This document shows, in pieces, positions 1-8,712 of a stretch of 64,000 bases of DNA. The translations under genes were made by a program, and so were the position numbers. Each line of letters starts with the position of its first letter. Position 1 is the stretch's first letter. The stretch lies in contig JAPWJZ010000010.1 of the NCBI GenBank assembly GCA_028283745.1, positions 1 to 64,000 on the forward strand. The letters are read 5' to 3'. This DNA comes from Micavibrio sp. (GTDB taxonomy: Bacteria; Pseudomonadota; Alphaproteobacteria; Micavibrionales; UBA2020). Below the pieces are notes generated by a model. It was given only the letters and a program-made list of their open reading frames with translations. It had not been told where the DNA came from and searched no databases.

Positions 1-33
1 GCGAAGTAAGCGCCTTTTTCCGCTCCACAATTG

Positions 34-72
34 AAAAAGCCCGTCCCGGCACAATGCTGGGGCGGGCTTTTT
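34..72 (+). terminator. Rho-independent terminator
   Basis: A GC-rich stem (GCCCGTCCC pairing with GGGGCGGGC, one G-U) is flanked by A5 on the left and T5 on the right. It probably ends a plus-strand gene whose final codons, Ala-Lys-stop at bases 1-9, lie at the window edge. Confidence 0.8.
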
Positions 73-138
73 GATTCTGCGGTGATCTTACGGCAAAACC
101 AGTTATAATTTGCGCTTCACTTAGACAGGGGGGATTCT

Positions 139-3100
139 TTGAAACAGCCCATTCATTTTAAGAAAACCAGCGTGACCGCGATTATTTTTGCGTTGCTTTC
201 GTTGCCTTTTACAAGCTTTGCTGGCTCTTATCCCCTGACGCCGATTGAAGCCGCTATTGTTAAGAGCAAAGCGCCCGGCAGCCAAAGCTGCGATATTCTC
301 CCATGGTCGATTACAGAAGTGGAAGAGCTTGTGGCGGCTGGCGCGCCTGTAAATGAGAAAGACGCGGCGGGTAATACCGCCCTAACGCAAGCAATCTCCG
401 AAAATGATATCGCGGCTACTCTGTTTTTACTGGAGCACGGTGCGGAGTCGACGCTTTTGAACAATCAGGGTGTTCCCGTCAGCATGCAGGGGATGCATGG
501 AGATAACAATAAGGGGGTATACAGCACAACCGAAGCCTTAAATCTTGTCTGGGCCGCACAGGGTCTGCCGCCTGGCGCGAAAAAGTTTTTTGGGGAGAGT
601 GTGCAAAACCAATTCGGGCTGGCCCTAGCTTATAGCATTCCCATACCTGTAGGATATACCGAAGAGCAGCTTTGGAAAGACTTTGGTTTCTCCAATCCGC
701 CGGCTTTCGTAAGCCGGCAACTTTTTCAGGCATTCAGGGCGTACAAAGCCGGGGCGCATTTTCTTGCCCCCAAATTACCCGCAATGCCCATTGTTCAGCC
801 GGAAGAGGATAGTGATTTGATCGTGGCTATTAAGGCCGGAAACATTGGGGAGGTTGAAAAGCTTTTACAGCAGGGCCAATCGCCGGATCAGCTTAGTACT
901 TACTTCCGGCGAGAGTCGAACAATAAATTTCCAACTGATGGCACTTCAGCGCTGTATGGGAATACTGCTGTTAATATAGCCCTCAACCTGAAGCGGTACG
1001 ATATTGTCCATGTTTTGCTGGAACATGGTGCGAACCCGAATATAAGAAGCTTCTTCTCTCTGAATATCCCCTCAGAAAAGACAAACAATTCCGCAGGCTA
1101 CTATGTTGCCCCGCTATATGCAGCTGTTCGTTACGGCGCGGTCGATGTCGTAAGGGACCTTGTAGAGCATGGCGCGAATGTCAATCTTGCCTCCTGCACA
1201 GGTGGTGACGTGCCGTTGATGGCGGCTGCGAATGTTGAAATGGCGAAGCTGCTGGTTTCGCTTGGAGCAGATGTAAACTTTAAATACGCCAATGGTTCTG
1301 TTCTTGAATCATTCATTCGTAAAGACGCTGAAGCGAAAAATATTTTCGCTTATTTGCTGGATGCAGGTGCAGACCCGAACATGGTAGTAGACAGCATGCC
1401 GGTCCTTATGAAGACGATGGATAAAACGCTTGGCGATTTTTCAAACATGCTGATTGCACATGGAGCAGAAACCGATTTAAGAAGCGATAGTGGTGCGAGC
1501 TTTGCGCGATCTTTTGGTGTTTATTCAGGTAATCCTAGCTTTACAAAGACGGGACGCAAGAATAGCCCACGCGAGCAATTGCTGCAGAGCATTGCATGGG
1601 GTGAATATTCTTTTGTCGAGGGCATACTTGACGCACAGCTTGATAAGGTCAAAGATCTGCTGAATACGGCGCTGTGGCAGGCAGCAAAAAGGATTACGGT
1701 TAAGAATTGGGACATACCGGATGCCCATCTTTATTCGAACACGCTCCGGCTGCTTATTGATAAAGGCGCTGACCCGAAAGTACCTGATGAGCAGGGCAAT
1801 ACGCTGCTTCATTTTGCGAACGACCCTGATATCATTTCATTCCTTATCGCGAACGGCATCAACGCCAATGCCGTAAATAAAGCCGGGGAAAGTGCCCTGG
1901 AGTTTGCCGCCAAAAATGGCTTGATTGACAAGGCGGCGGCATTGGTGATCAACGGTGCAAATACGTCTGAAGCCATCACGAAACATCCTGATTTTATGAA
2001 AGCTGTTGATGTAAGGATCAACGAAAGAAAAGTGTTTGCTGCAAAAATAGAGGCAAGCCACAAGAAACTTGCGCGCGAGAGCTCCGATATTTATCTGGCG
2101 AGCCCGCAGGCAAGGAAATATCAGCGGCAGCTGATGGCCTATCATGATATTGTTGCCTCATCTGAGGCCGTGAAAGCGGAAAATGAAAAACCTTTTAACG
2201 AAGAAACGTGGCAAAAACTTGTCGACATAAACGGCAAGTCACCTTGCGTTAAAGACCGTTCGGTCAAATGCTTGCTTGGGCAGCTATTTGCCATGAAAAT
2301 GCGCGATGCGCGACGCATTATCCCGAGCCGCAGCTATATTTCAAAAAATGCGCAGGCAGATAGTGAATTTATTGATGCTGTTATTAATCACGGTGATGAA
2401 GCGACCGCTTCAAAAGTATTGTCGATTCTTGCCCCAAGCGCAGACAACGAGCGTATGCTGTTGCAGTTTCTGACCGGGGATTATGAGGCCGCCTGGAGGG
2501 TGCTGCGTCAATTGCAGGAAGATGAAACCTCAGGGACCGATTATGGTGCCGTCTGGGCGCTAGAACAAAGGGGCGACATTGATGAAGCGTTAAACGTAAC
2601 TCGTGTCGCGATTGAATGGAAATATACAGACCCTACCGCAGGGCCAGCTGGGTTGCATTCATACACGCACTCGGGTTTTTGTATCGGAAATATTTCATCA
2701 GCCTATCCACGTTCAATCGGGTTACTGGCAAACAAGTTTGCCGACGCAAAAAACTACGAGAAGTCCTATGAGATTGTGAATATGCTGAAGCTTTATTCTG
2801 CAAATGGCCTTAACGGACGTGGTTACTTCAATTGTAACTGGAAGGCGGCAAAATGGGCCTATGAGGATGCGGCCTTCGGCCTTGCGGAAGCTTTGGTTAA
2901 AGACGGAAAGACCGAGCGGGCCAAAGCGCTTTTTTCTGAAATACAGTCTGCGGCAAAAAATATGGGCATAGACTTGCTCGAGATTACCGATGAAATGAAG
3001 AATGACGGCCTTGAAAAAGAGGCCTTGGCCATTGCTTTGCCACCAGATCAAAAAAAATTGCGCGAGCCCGATATCAAATACTCGGAAGATATGCGGGATT

Positions 3101-3999
3101 TGACAGACGATGTAGCTTTTGCCTTGGCCTTGAGCGGTGACTATGCACAGGCCATAACAAAGCTTGATGGGCTGTCCGCTTATCCAAACGTTCGATTGAA
3201 TACATTTTTTAAACTCGCGCAAACGGCGGTTGCCGATGGAAAGACAAAAGAAGTCACGGAAATATTCGCACACTTGTCACAAATTCTTGGCGGTAGAACA
3301 AGTGACCTTGATAATGCACTCGATTATATTGATTTCGCAGGGCTTCTTTTTGACGCGGGAGAAAAAGAGCAGAGCAAGTCTGCACTACAAATGGCCCTCA
3401 AGGTATTTAATGATGCGCACAATAATGACTACAAAAGGCTGGAGTTTGGCGGCAAGGCAATGCTGCTCTTCGTCAAGCTCGGTAATTATGATGGCATGGA
3501 AGGCTTTATGGCGCACAATGCCATCGATTATAATAGTTTAGCCGGTTCAACTTTCACCAACATTCTTGTTTATTTTGCCAGTCATGATCGCTGGGGTGAT
3601 TTTGATAGCTTCGTTGCGCGCTACATGGGCGCTTTCAAGGAAAAGGGCGGCGGGGAATTTCATGATGTTTTTTACGTCCGCGAAAATCTGGGTAGTATCC
3701 TCATCGACAAAAGGCAGTTTGACCGTTACCTAAAGCTCACCGAATTGGCGGATCCCCCTGAGGCTCAATACTATAAGTTTCAAAACCTTGTCGTCGCGGG
3801 CCTTCAAAAAGACAGTGCGGTTCCAGAGGCCTTGTTCGCCGATATGTGGACACGTACGTTGCGAGGATGCAAAAGCCGCCCGGAGCTCACAGCCGAGAAG
3901 AAAATGGCGGGCTGCTACCTGGGGCTGATTGGCATGGTGCAGGATCGCACAATATTTTCAAAAACGCGCGGTGGCGTTTATGTGCGTTCAGGCTACTAA
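139..3999 (+). CDS. Exported ankyrin-repeat and helical-repeat protein
   Basis: This 1286-residue protein is probably exported and acts by protein-protein binding; its partner is unknown. The start is TTG at 139, five bases after an AGGGGGG ribosome-binding sequence. Residues 1-29 form a signal peptide (basic start, hydrophobic core, SFA then G). Ankyrin-type units occur through about residue 640, with hallmarks such as EHGANPN, EHGANVN, SLGADVN, DAGADPN and GNTLLHFA. The part after about residue 700 has no ankyrin consensus but repeats of paired helices resembling TPR units (for example GDIDEALNV, GDYAQAITK). It stands alone between a terminator and a strong promoter. No enzymatic motif is visible. 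The signal peptide and ankyrins are clear; the TPR-like reading is inference. Confidence 0.85.
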   Translation: MKQPIHFKKTSVTAIIFALLSLPFTSFAGSYPLTPIEAAIVKSKAPGSQSCDILPWSITEVEELVAAGAPVNEKDAAGNTALTQAISENDIAATLFLLEHGAESTLLNNQGVPVSMQGMHGDNNKGVYSTTEALNLVWAAQGLPPGAKKFFGESVQNQFGLALAYSIPIPVGYTEEQLWKDFGFSNPPAFVSRQLFQAFRAYKAGAHFLAPKLPAMPIVQPEEDSDLIVAIKAGNIGEVEKLLQQGQSPDQLSTYFRRESNNKFPTDGTSALYGNTAVNIALNLKRYDIVHVLLEHGANPNIRSFFSLNIPSEKTNNSAGYYVAPLYAAVRYGAVDVVRDLVEHGANVNLASCTGGDVPLMAAANVEMAKLLVSLGADVNFKYANGSVLESFIRKDAEAKNIFAYLLDAGADPNMVVDSMPVLMKTMDKTLGDFSNMLIAHGAETDLRSDSGASFARSFGVYSGNPSFTKTGRKNSPREQLLQSIAWGEYSFVEGILDAQLDKVKDLLNTALWQAAKRITVKNWDIPDAHLYSNTLRLLIDKGADPKVPDEQGNTLLHFANDPDIISFLIANGINANAVNKAGESALEFAAKNGLIDKAAALVINGANTSEAITKHPDFMKAVDVRINERKVFAAKIEASHKKLARESSDIYLASPQARKYQRQLMAYHDIVASSEAVKAENEKPFNEETWQKLVDINGKSPCVKDRSVKCLLGQLFAMKMRDARRIIPSRSYISKNAQADSEFIDAVINHGDEATASKVLSILAPSADNERMLLQFLTGDYEAAWRVLRQLQEDETSGTDYGAVWALEQRGDIDEALNVTRVAIEWKYTDPTAGPAGLHSYTHSGFCIGNISSAYPRSIGLLANKFADAKNYEKSYEIVNMLKLYSANGLNGRGYFNCNWKAAKWAYEDAAFGLAEALVKDGKTERAKALFSEIQSAAKNMGIDLLEITDEMKNDGLEKEALAIALPPDQKKLREPDIKYSEDMRDLTDDVAFALALSGDYAQAITKLDGLSAYPNVRLNTFFKLAQTAVADGKTKEVTEIFAHLSQILGGRTSDLDNALDYIDFAGLLFDAGEKEQSKSALQMALKVFNDAHNNDYKRLEFGGKAMLLFVKLGNYDGMEGFMAHNAIDYNSLAGSTFTNILVYFASHDRWGDFDSFVARYMGAFKEKGGGEFHDVFYVRENLGSILIDKRQFDRYLKLTELADPPEAQYYKFQNLVVAGLQKDSAVPEALFADMWTRTLRGCKSRPELTAEKKMAGCYLGLIGMVQDRTIFSKTRGGVYVRSGY

Positions 4000-4071
4000 T
4001 GTCGTAGACCAAAAAAATCAATTGAATGCCAAGGACTTATTTTCTTATCTGGCGGCACCGCGGGCATGGGG

Positions 4072-4099
4072 TTGACATAAGCTTTGGCGGGTGTAGTAT
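4072..4099 (+). promoter_or_regulatory. Sigma70-type promoter for the 4135 gene
   Basis: TTGACA (4072-4077) and TAGTAT (4094-4099) are separated by 16 bases. The -10 ends 35 bases before the ATG at 4135. Confidence 0.65.
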
Positions 4100-4134
4100 C
4101 CCGCGCCATCACACGATTTAAAGGCAGTACATTC

Positions 4135-4635
4135 ATGCTTCGCAAATTTTTTAACACGCTCAGCGAACGGTTCGGCGACAAGCGCCCGCAGGATAACAAG
4201 CAGCTTTTCACCACGCCCATTCCCGAAGGCCGCGTCAACCACACGCATACCGAATATTACTTCGACGAGGTTGAAAGCGTTGATCGCTGGACGACGAGCG
4301 GTCACATGATCTGGATGAACATGGAGCAGAACGGCTACGGCAGCTATGACGTGCAGCAGCGTTTCAAGGGTTACAAGGCGAATACGCTAAAAAGCTACGC
4401 CTCGCTGGAAGAGGCGACGGACATGCTGATCCAGCGGGAGCTATACGTGCTGAAGAATTACGGCGGCGTGCGCGAGCTGACCTACGGCAACGTGAAGCAG
4501 TACATCGAAAACAAGGATTTCACGCGCGGGCACATCTTACGCTACGTGAAGGAAAACCCGCAAATCCTCGACGGCTGGTTCAACCGCCACGCAACGCGCC
4601 CCGTGCCACAGGCAAAGAACGCCCCGAAGCCTTGA
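4135..4635 (+). CDS. Hypothetical protein, 166 aa
   Basis: I do not recognise this family. The ATG at 4135 is preferred because it follows AAAGG by about 10 bases and lies downstream of a good promoter; an in-frame TTG at 4084 lies between the -35 and -10 elements and is therefore unlikely. The protein starts with a short basic amphipathic stretch (MLRKFFNTLSERF), has no signal peptide or membrane segment, is rich in aromatic and charged residues, and ends in a proline-rich tail. It looks soluble and cytoplasmic. It is monocistronic, with its own promoter and another promoter immediately after it. Confidence 0.75.
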   Translation: MLRKFFNTLSERFGDKRPQDNKQLFTTPIPEGRVNHTHTEYYFDEVESVDRWTTSGHMIWMNMEQNGYGSYDVQQRFKGYKANTLKSYASLEEATDMLIQRELYVLKNYGGVRELTYGNVKQYIENKDFTRGHILRYVKENPQILDGWFNRHATRPVPQAKNAPKP

Positions 4636-4657
4636 ATATCAAAAGCTTGCAGGCTGC

Positions 4658-4685
4658 TTGACAGTCTTGCGACTCTGTATATTAT
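4658..4685 (+). promoter_or_regulatory. Sigma70-type promoter for the flavin monooxygenase gene
   Basis: TTGACA (4658-4663) and TATTAT (4680-4685) are separated by 16 bases. The expected transcript has a leader of about 180 bases before the ATG at 4873, with a small inverted repeat (CCGGA at 4699, TCCGG at 4716) near its 5' end. Confidence 0.6.
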
Positions 4686-4872
4686 GGCAACATTCAAGCC
4701 GGAGGGTATTATAATTCCGGCGGCGCGGTTTTAAAGTAATGGCGAAATCGTTTCCCGCGCTGCCTTGTTGCCCCTACCGCAAAACAGCCAGTTAAATTTT
4801 CCGCGCCTTTGCCAGCGTGCCTGTTGTTTTGACAGGCGCGGGCACTGTCGGCGGTTCTAAAAGGAAGACATC

Positions 4873-6105
4873 ATGGAAGCTGCGCGTGTGCAGAGGGCCG
4901 ATATTGTATTTGTGGGCGCGGGGCCGGTCGGCCTCTGGACGGCGATTCAGGCAAAGAAGCGCAACCCGCAGGCGCAAATTCAGGTGTATGAGCGCTATAC
5001 CGAATACCAGCGTTCCCACGTGTTGCGGCTCGAGCATTTTTCCATGCTTCTCTACGGCAAAAAAAGCAAGAACCCTTTGGAAAAAAGGTTTTACGAGGAA
5101 GTGACGGGCAAAAAGCTCGGCACCCTGTCGGCGGCTTTTTCGCAGGCGGTCGGCTCCGTCTTCATCCGCACGCACGACCTTGAAAAAGCGCTGAAAAGCT
5201 ATGCTGGCGCGCTTGGCATCAACATCGCCTACGAAAAAATTGAATCGCCGCAGGATGCAATGGACCTGCACCCCGAATGCCGCCATTTCGTCGCCGCCGA
5301 CGGCGCGCACAGCAACATGCGCAAAATGCTGCTCGGCGAAAACGACAAGCAGGAATTCCCGCTGCAATACGTGGTGGAGGTGAAGTATCAGGCCAACGGC
5401 AAAGCGGGGCAGCTCGACTTCAGCTCCGAAAATTACAAGACCAACAAGCTGATGCAGAACATGGCGTTTGAATATGTGGGGAGAGAGAAGGAGGGCACGA
5501 CGCCCGTGACCCTGCGCTTCTTCACCGACAAGCAGACGTATGACAACCTGCCGCAAGCGAGCTTCAAGCAGCCGCTGACGCTGAACGACGGCCGCTTGCC
5601 GCAGCGCCTGTCGCAGGACATCCAGACCTACATGAGCGTTCGCGCCCTGAAAGCGGGGGAGGAATACCGCGAGGGTTCCGCCAAGGTATCGAAGCTCACG
5701 CTGTCGCTTTACGCCGCACGCAAGTTTGCCGTGAACCTGCTGGGCAAAAACAAAGGCCAGGACCGCAGCTGGTTCTTCGTCGGCGATGCCGCGATGGGCG
5801 TGCCGTATTTCCGCGCGCTTAATTCCGGCATCATCATCGGCTCCCAGCTTGGCACCATCCTGACGCGCAAGTGGCTGTCGCCAAAGGCCAAGGCGATGGT
5901 CTTCAACGCCATCCGCCCGCTTAATATCGCGTGGGAATTTACGGCGGCACGGGGCAAAAACCTTGGCATCAAGGCCTACGATAAATTCCGCCGCGCCAGC
6001 GCCGAAGTGCCGTGGGAAATGGTGAAGTGGGATGACAAGGAGGTGCAGGATTTCCGCGCCCTCAACCACCGCGCCTTCCGCCCCGGGGATGAGCCGCAGC
6101 CCTAA
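4873..6105 (+). CDS. FAD-dependent monooxygenase-like protein
   Basis: A 410-residue flavoprotein with the three fingerprints of class A aromatic hydroxylases: a Rossmann dinucleotide motif GAGPVG at residues 15-20 with a ribose-binding Glu at 40, the AADGAHS segment at 141-147 (DG motif), and a GDAAMG flavin-binding segment with GD at 304-305. The start ATG follows AAGGAAG closely. Members of this superfamily use NAD(P)H and oxygen to hydroxylate a substrate; here the substrate cannot be told. The segment SHVLRLEHFSM near residue 51 is not typical of p-hydroxybenzoate hydroxylases and suggests a divergent, MICAL-like subgroup (inference). It has its own promoter and no pathway neighbours. 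Confidence 0.85.
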   Translation: MEAARVQRADIVFVGAGPVGLWTAIQAKKRNPQAQIQVYERYTEYQRSHVLRLEHFSMLLYGKKSKNPLEKRFYEEVTGKKLGTLSAAFSQAVGSVFIRTHDLEKALKSYAGALGINIAYEKIESPQDAMDLHPECRHFVAADGAHSNMRKMLLGENDKQEFPLQYVVEVKYQANGKAGQLDFSSENYKTNKLMQNMAFEYVGREKEGTTPVTLRFFTDKQTYDNLPQASFKQPLTLNDGRLPQRLSQDIQTYMSVRALKAGEEYREGSAKVSKLTLSLYAARKFAVNLLGKNKGQDRSWFFVGDAAMGVPYFRALNSGIIIGSQLGTILTRKWLSPKAKAMVFNAIRPLNIAWEFTAARGKNLGIKAYDKFRRASAEVPWEMVKWDDKEVQDFRALNHRAFRPGDEPQP

Positions 6106-6239
6106 ATTTTTTTGAACAAAAGTTCACAGGTGCGGATTATGCCCAATAAATCGGCGTAACTCGGATTGTTTTTGTGGATAACGAATAATTAACCAACTAA
6201 AACAATGGGTTGAACACAGCCCCCAACATTGCCGATGGC

Positions 6240-6267
6240 TTGACAGCAGGGCAGAATGTCCTATATG
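6240..6267 (+). promoter_or_regulatory. Phasin promoter
   Basis: TTGACA (6240-6245) and TATATG (6262-6267) are 16 bases apart, about 170 bases upstream of the phasin ATG. The stretch 6106-6438 holds no gene; this promoter and the overlapping palindrome are its only recognisable contents. Confidence 0.65.
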
Positions 6268-6297
6268 GTGCAGTGCAACAATGATGCGGTGCACCAT
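6265..6297 (+). promoter_or_regulatory. TGC-rich palindromic operator, PhaR-like
   Basis: A perfect 8-bp inverted repeat, ATGGTGCA (6265-6272) and TGCACCAT (6290-6297), overlaps the -10 box and the expected transcription start. It contains four TGC triplets in 24 bases. In Paracoccus denitrificans the PHB-sensing repressor PhaR binds TGC-rich sequences upstream of phasin genes (established knowledge), so this is a likely PhaR site. No phaR gene lies in the window. Confidence 0.55.
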
Positions 6298-6438
6298 TTT
6301 GATTCTGGAGGCAGGCAGCGTTGCGATTCATTTGTACCGATTTTGAACTCACCGGACCTTTATACGCTTTCTACTAAATACCGGCTCTAGGACCATTCAA
6401 CCCACTACATAAACTGTAACCTTTTAAGGAGACACAAC

Positions 6439-6822
6439 ATGAACAACGAAATCTTCGAAAACGTCGCTAAACTGACCCAGCAGACCCTCGAAAACTGGAA
6501 GAAACTCGGCGAAACCAACCTGAAAATCGGCGAAAAACTGCTCGCTGAACAAGTTGAGCTGACCTCTTCCCTGTTCGAGATCACCTCGCGCAATGCTGAA
6601 GAAGCAACCAAGACGAAAGACGTCAAGGAAATCGCTTCCCTGCAAGCTGAAATGGCACAAGAAACCGGCAAACTGCTGGTTGACAGCGCCCGTTCCTGCG
6701 CAGACATCATTGCCGAAGCTGGCAAAGTCTACAACCAACTCTTCGAAACCACGCTGAAAACGGCTGGCAACGAATACGCCGCGGCTGCAAAAACCGCTGG
6801 CAAAGGTAAAAAAGCAGCTTAA
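6439..6822 (+). CDS. phaP: Phasin family protein
   Basis: A 127-residue, highly helical, amphipathic protein without signal or membrane segments, matching the length and composition of alphaproteobacterial phasins of the Phasin_2 type (NNEIFENVAKLTQQTLEN start; Ala/Lys-rich end with AKTAGKGKKAA). Phasins coat polyhydroxybutyrate granules and control their size. The ATG has an excellent AAGGAG ribosome-binding site seven bases away. The next gene, 44 bases on, encodes acetoacetyl-CoA reductase, which supports the PHB role. The promoter carries a TGC-rich palindrome suitable for PhaR repression. Confidence 0.9.
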   Translation: MNNEIFENVAKLTQQTLENWKKLGETNLKIGEKLLAEQVELTSSLFEITSRNAEEATKTKDVKEIASLQAEMAQETGKLLVDSARSCADIIAEAGKVYNQLFETTLKTAGNEYAAAAKTAGKGKKAA

Positions 6823-6866
6823 TATAAGCTGTTTTTAACCTCTTATTTTCGTCGGGTGCAGACAAT

Positions 6867-7628
6867 ATGACGCAAGAAGCAACTGCAAAAAAGGTAGCCC
6901 TCGTGACGGGCGGCGTTGGCGGGATCGGTTCGGCAATCTGCCGTGAACTGGCCCTCAAAGGCCACCAGGTCGTCGCGGGCTACCACCCGATGGAAGAACA
7001 GACGGCGCAAGCAAGACTGAAGGAATGGCAACAGGAAGGCCTGGCGATTGATATTTCGTCGGGTGATGTTGCCTCCTTCGCCTCCTGCGCTGACTCTGCC
7101 AAGACCATCACTGCGAAATACGGCAAGGTTGACCTGCTGGTCAATTGCGCCGGCATCACCCGCGACAAGACGCTGAAGAAAATGACGGAAGACGACTGGC
7201 ATTCGGTGCTGAACGTCGACCTCAACAGCCTTTTCAACGTCACAAAGCAATTCATCGACGGCATGACGGACCGCGGCTTTGGCCGCATCGTCAACATCTC
7301 CTCGGTCAACGGCAAGAAGGGCCAGTTCGGCCAGACCAACTATTCGGCGGCAAAAGCCGGCGTGCATGGCTTTACCATGGCCTTGGCGCAGGAAGTGGCG
7401 CGCAAGGGCGTGACGGTCAATTCCGTTTCCCCCGGTTACACTGAAACCGCCATGACCAAGGCCATTCCCGCCGACGTCACTAAGCAGATCGTCGACCAGA
7501 TTCCCATGGGCCGCATGGCCCAGCCCGATGAAATCGCCTATGTCGTGAGCTTCCTGTGCGATGAACGCGCTGGATATGTGACCGGCGCCAACATCTCCGT
7601 CAACGGCGGCATGTTCATTTCGTTCTGA
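6867..7628 (+). CDS. phaB: Acetoacetyl-CoA reductase (SDR family)
   Basis: PhaB reduces acetoacetyl-CoA with NADPH to (R)-3-hydroxybutyryl-CoA, the PHB monomer. The 253-residue protein shows the short-chain dehydrogenase signature: TGGVGGIG cofactor motif at residues 14-21, NCAG at 93-96, catalytic Ser in NISSVN, and YSAAK with Tyr159 and Lys163. VNSVSPGYTET and the C-terminal GANISVNGG are typical of PhaB/FabG. FabG is the main alternative, but the position just downstream of a phasin favours PhaB. It shares the phasin transcript and is followed by a strong terminator. The ribosome-binding site is weak, which fits coupling to the upstream gene. Confidence 0.9.
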   Translation: MTQEATAKKVALVTGGVGGIGSAICRELALKGHQVVAGYHPMEEQTAQARLKEWQQEGLAIDISSGDVASFASCADSAKTITAKYGKVDLLVNCAGITRDKTLKKMTEDDWHSVLNVDLNSLFNVTKQFIDGMTDRGFGRIVNISSVNGKKGQFGQTNYSAAKAGVHGFTMALAQEVARKGVTVNSVSPGYTETAMTKAIPADVTKQIVDQIPMGRMAQPDEIAYVVSFLCDERAGYVTGANISVNGGMFISF

Positions 7629-7645
7629 CGGCAACCCGTTTCCAA

Positions 7646-7680
7646 CAAAAAAGCCCCGCCATTGCAGCGGGGCTTTTTTG
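7646..7680 (+). terminator. Bidirectional terminator after phaB
   Basis: AAAAGCCCCGC pairs with GCGGGGCTTTT around the loop CATTGCA, with A- and T-runs on both sides. It lies between convergent genes and can serve phaB and the minus-strand 7693 gene. Confidence 0.9.
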
Positions 7681-7692
7681 TTGGTGTGCATT

Positions 7693-7986
7693 TTATGCGG
7701 GGGGCATGGGTGCCAGATTGGGGTTGAGAGAGACGCGATCGTGGTTGACTTCCGGCGTGAGGCGGTCGTCGAGCGTCAGGTCGTTGAACTTGCGGGTTTC
7801 TTTGTCGGCGCTCCACATGCTGTGAATGCCGTTCAGGGAGGCATAGAAATCATCCCCGCTGAATTTCTGCTGATAGGCGCGATCTTTCTCGCGGTCGACC
7901 TGGATGACCTGGGATTCCAGCGTAATCGGGCTTTTGCCGTTCAGGTGCAGCGAAAAGCCGGACGCGGTATTATTGTCTTTTTTCAT
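7693..7986 (-). CDS. Hypothetical protein, 97 aa
   Basis: Unrecognised small soluble protein. The ATG at 7986 is chosen because AAAGGA lies eight bases upstream; in-frame ATGs at 8007 and 8019 have poorer sites. It has no signal or membrane segment, is charged and polar in the middle, and has a proline-rich end (LAPMPPA). It is convergent with phaB and shares its terminator. Confidence 0.6.
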   Translation of the reverse strand: MKKDNNTASGFSLHLNGKSPITLESQVIQVDREKDRAYQQKFSGDDFYASLNGIHSMWSADKETRKFNDLTLDDRLTPEVNHDRVSLNPNLAPMPPA

Positions 7987-8085
7987 GACAGCTTCCTTTA
8001 TTTTCATGCCGGCTTCCATGGAAACAACCAGCGGCCCCCGTAAAGGTTCCGCCAGCGGCGATAGGCCAGAAAAAGCAAAGGAAAA

Positions 8086-8712
8086 TCAGCGGGCTTGAGG
8101 CGCTGGAGGCGGGCTGTATGGCGCCATATCTTTAAAGATGTCCACGATAGCGACAGTCTTTAAACCCGTCGCGGTCAGCTTGACGTAGGTTGTTTTCCAC
8201 GATTTGCCGAAGATGCACATGTCGCCATCCGGCAATACGGTGTTAATCGCAATAAGGCTGCTGTCCAGCGAATGGTCCTCACCGTTCAGCCAGCTTGCAG
8301 GCTGGTACGTTCCAGCAATTTTGCCAGTCTCTAAATCGACAATCCAGCGGACGGAACAACCTGTGCCACAGCCAATATTTACGATTGTGTAATGCCCGTC
8401 GTAATCCGGCGGCTGGTTTTTCAATCCGTCACGCAAACGGGTTCTGAAGGCACGGGAGTTTTTATAGCTTTTGAAATCGATGTCTCGGGCACGTTTGCCG
8501 TTGAAGGCGTGCGCTACGGGGTAATCGCTGAATTTCGGCACTTCCGTCATGCGCGGCAGGCCGCGATAGGTAAAGCAGGTTGCGCCGTCATGGCAGGCTA
8601 AAATCGGCGATGCATTGTCAGGGCAGGCTTCCTGCCTTTCCGTCGCCGCAAAGCAAAGCGCTGGAGACAGGCATAGAAATGCCGCCAGCAAGAAACCACC
8701 CAGCTTAAACAT
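8086..8712 (-). CDS. Hypothetical exported protein, 208 aa
   Basis: The protein begins with a clear signal peptide (MFKLGGFLLAAFLCLSPALCFAA), with likely cleavage before ATERQ. The mature part is periplasmic, has cysteines that could form disulfides (ACPDN, ACHDGATCF, GCGTGCSVRW), and a DLETGKIAGT segment. No family is recognised. The ATG at 8712 overlaps the stop of the upstream Kir-like gene by eight bases, so translation is probably coupled; the same frame runs open further upstream but encodes an implausible Arg/Ser-rich stretch. It is probably made together with the channel-like protein. Confidence 0.75.
   Translation of the reverse strand: MFKLGGFLLAAFLCLSPALCFAATERQEACPDNASPILACHDGATCFTYRGLPRMTEVPKFSDYPVAHAFNGKRARDIDFKSYKNSRAFRTRLRDGLKNQPPDYDGHYTIVNIGCGTGCSVRWIVDLETGKIAGTYQPASWLNGEDHSLDSSLIAINTVLPDGDMCIFGKSWKTTYVKLTATGLKTVAIVDIFKDMAPYSPPPAPQAR

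Noticed and set aside
4084..4134. TTG start of the 4135 gene
   Set aside because: It lies between the -35 and -10 of the promoter, so it would not be transcribed.
4792..6069. 425-codon minus-strand frame opposite the flavin monooxygenase
   Set aside because: Shadow of the gene with FAD motifs; no motif of its own.
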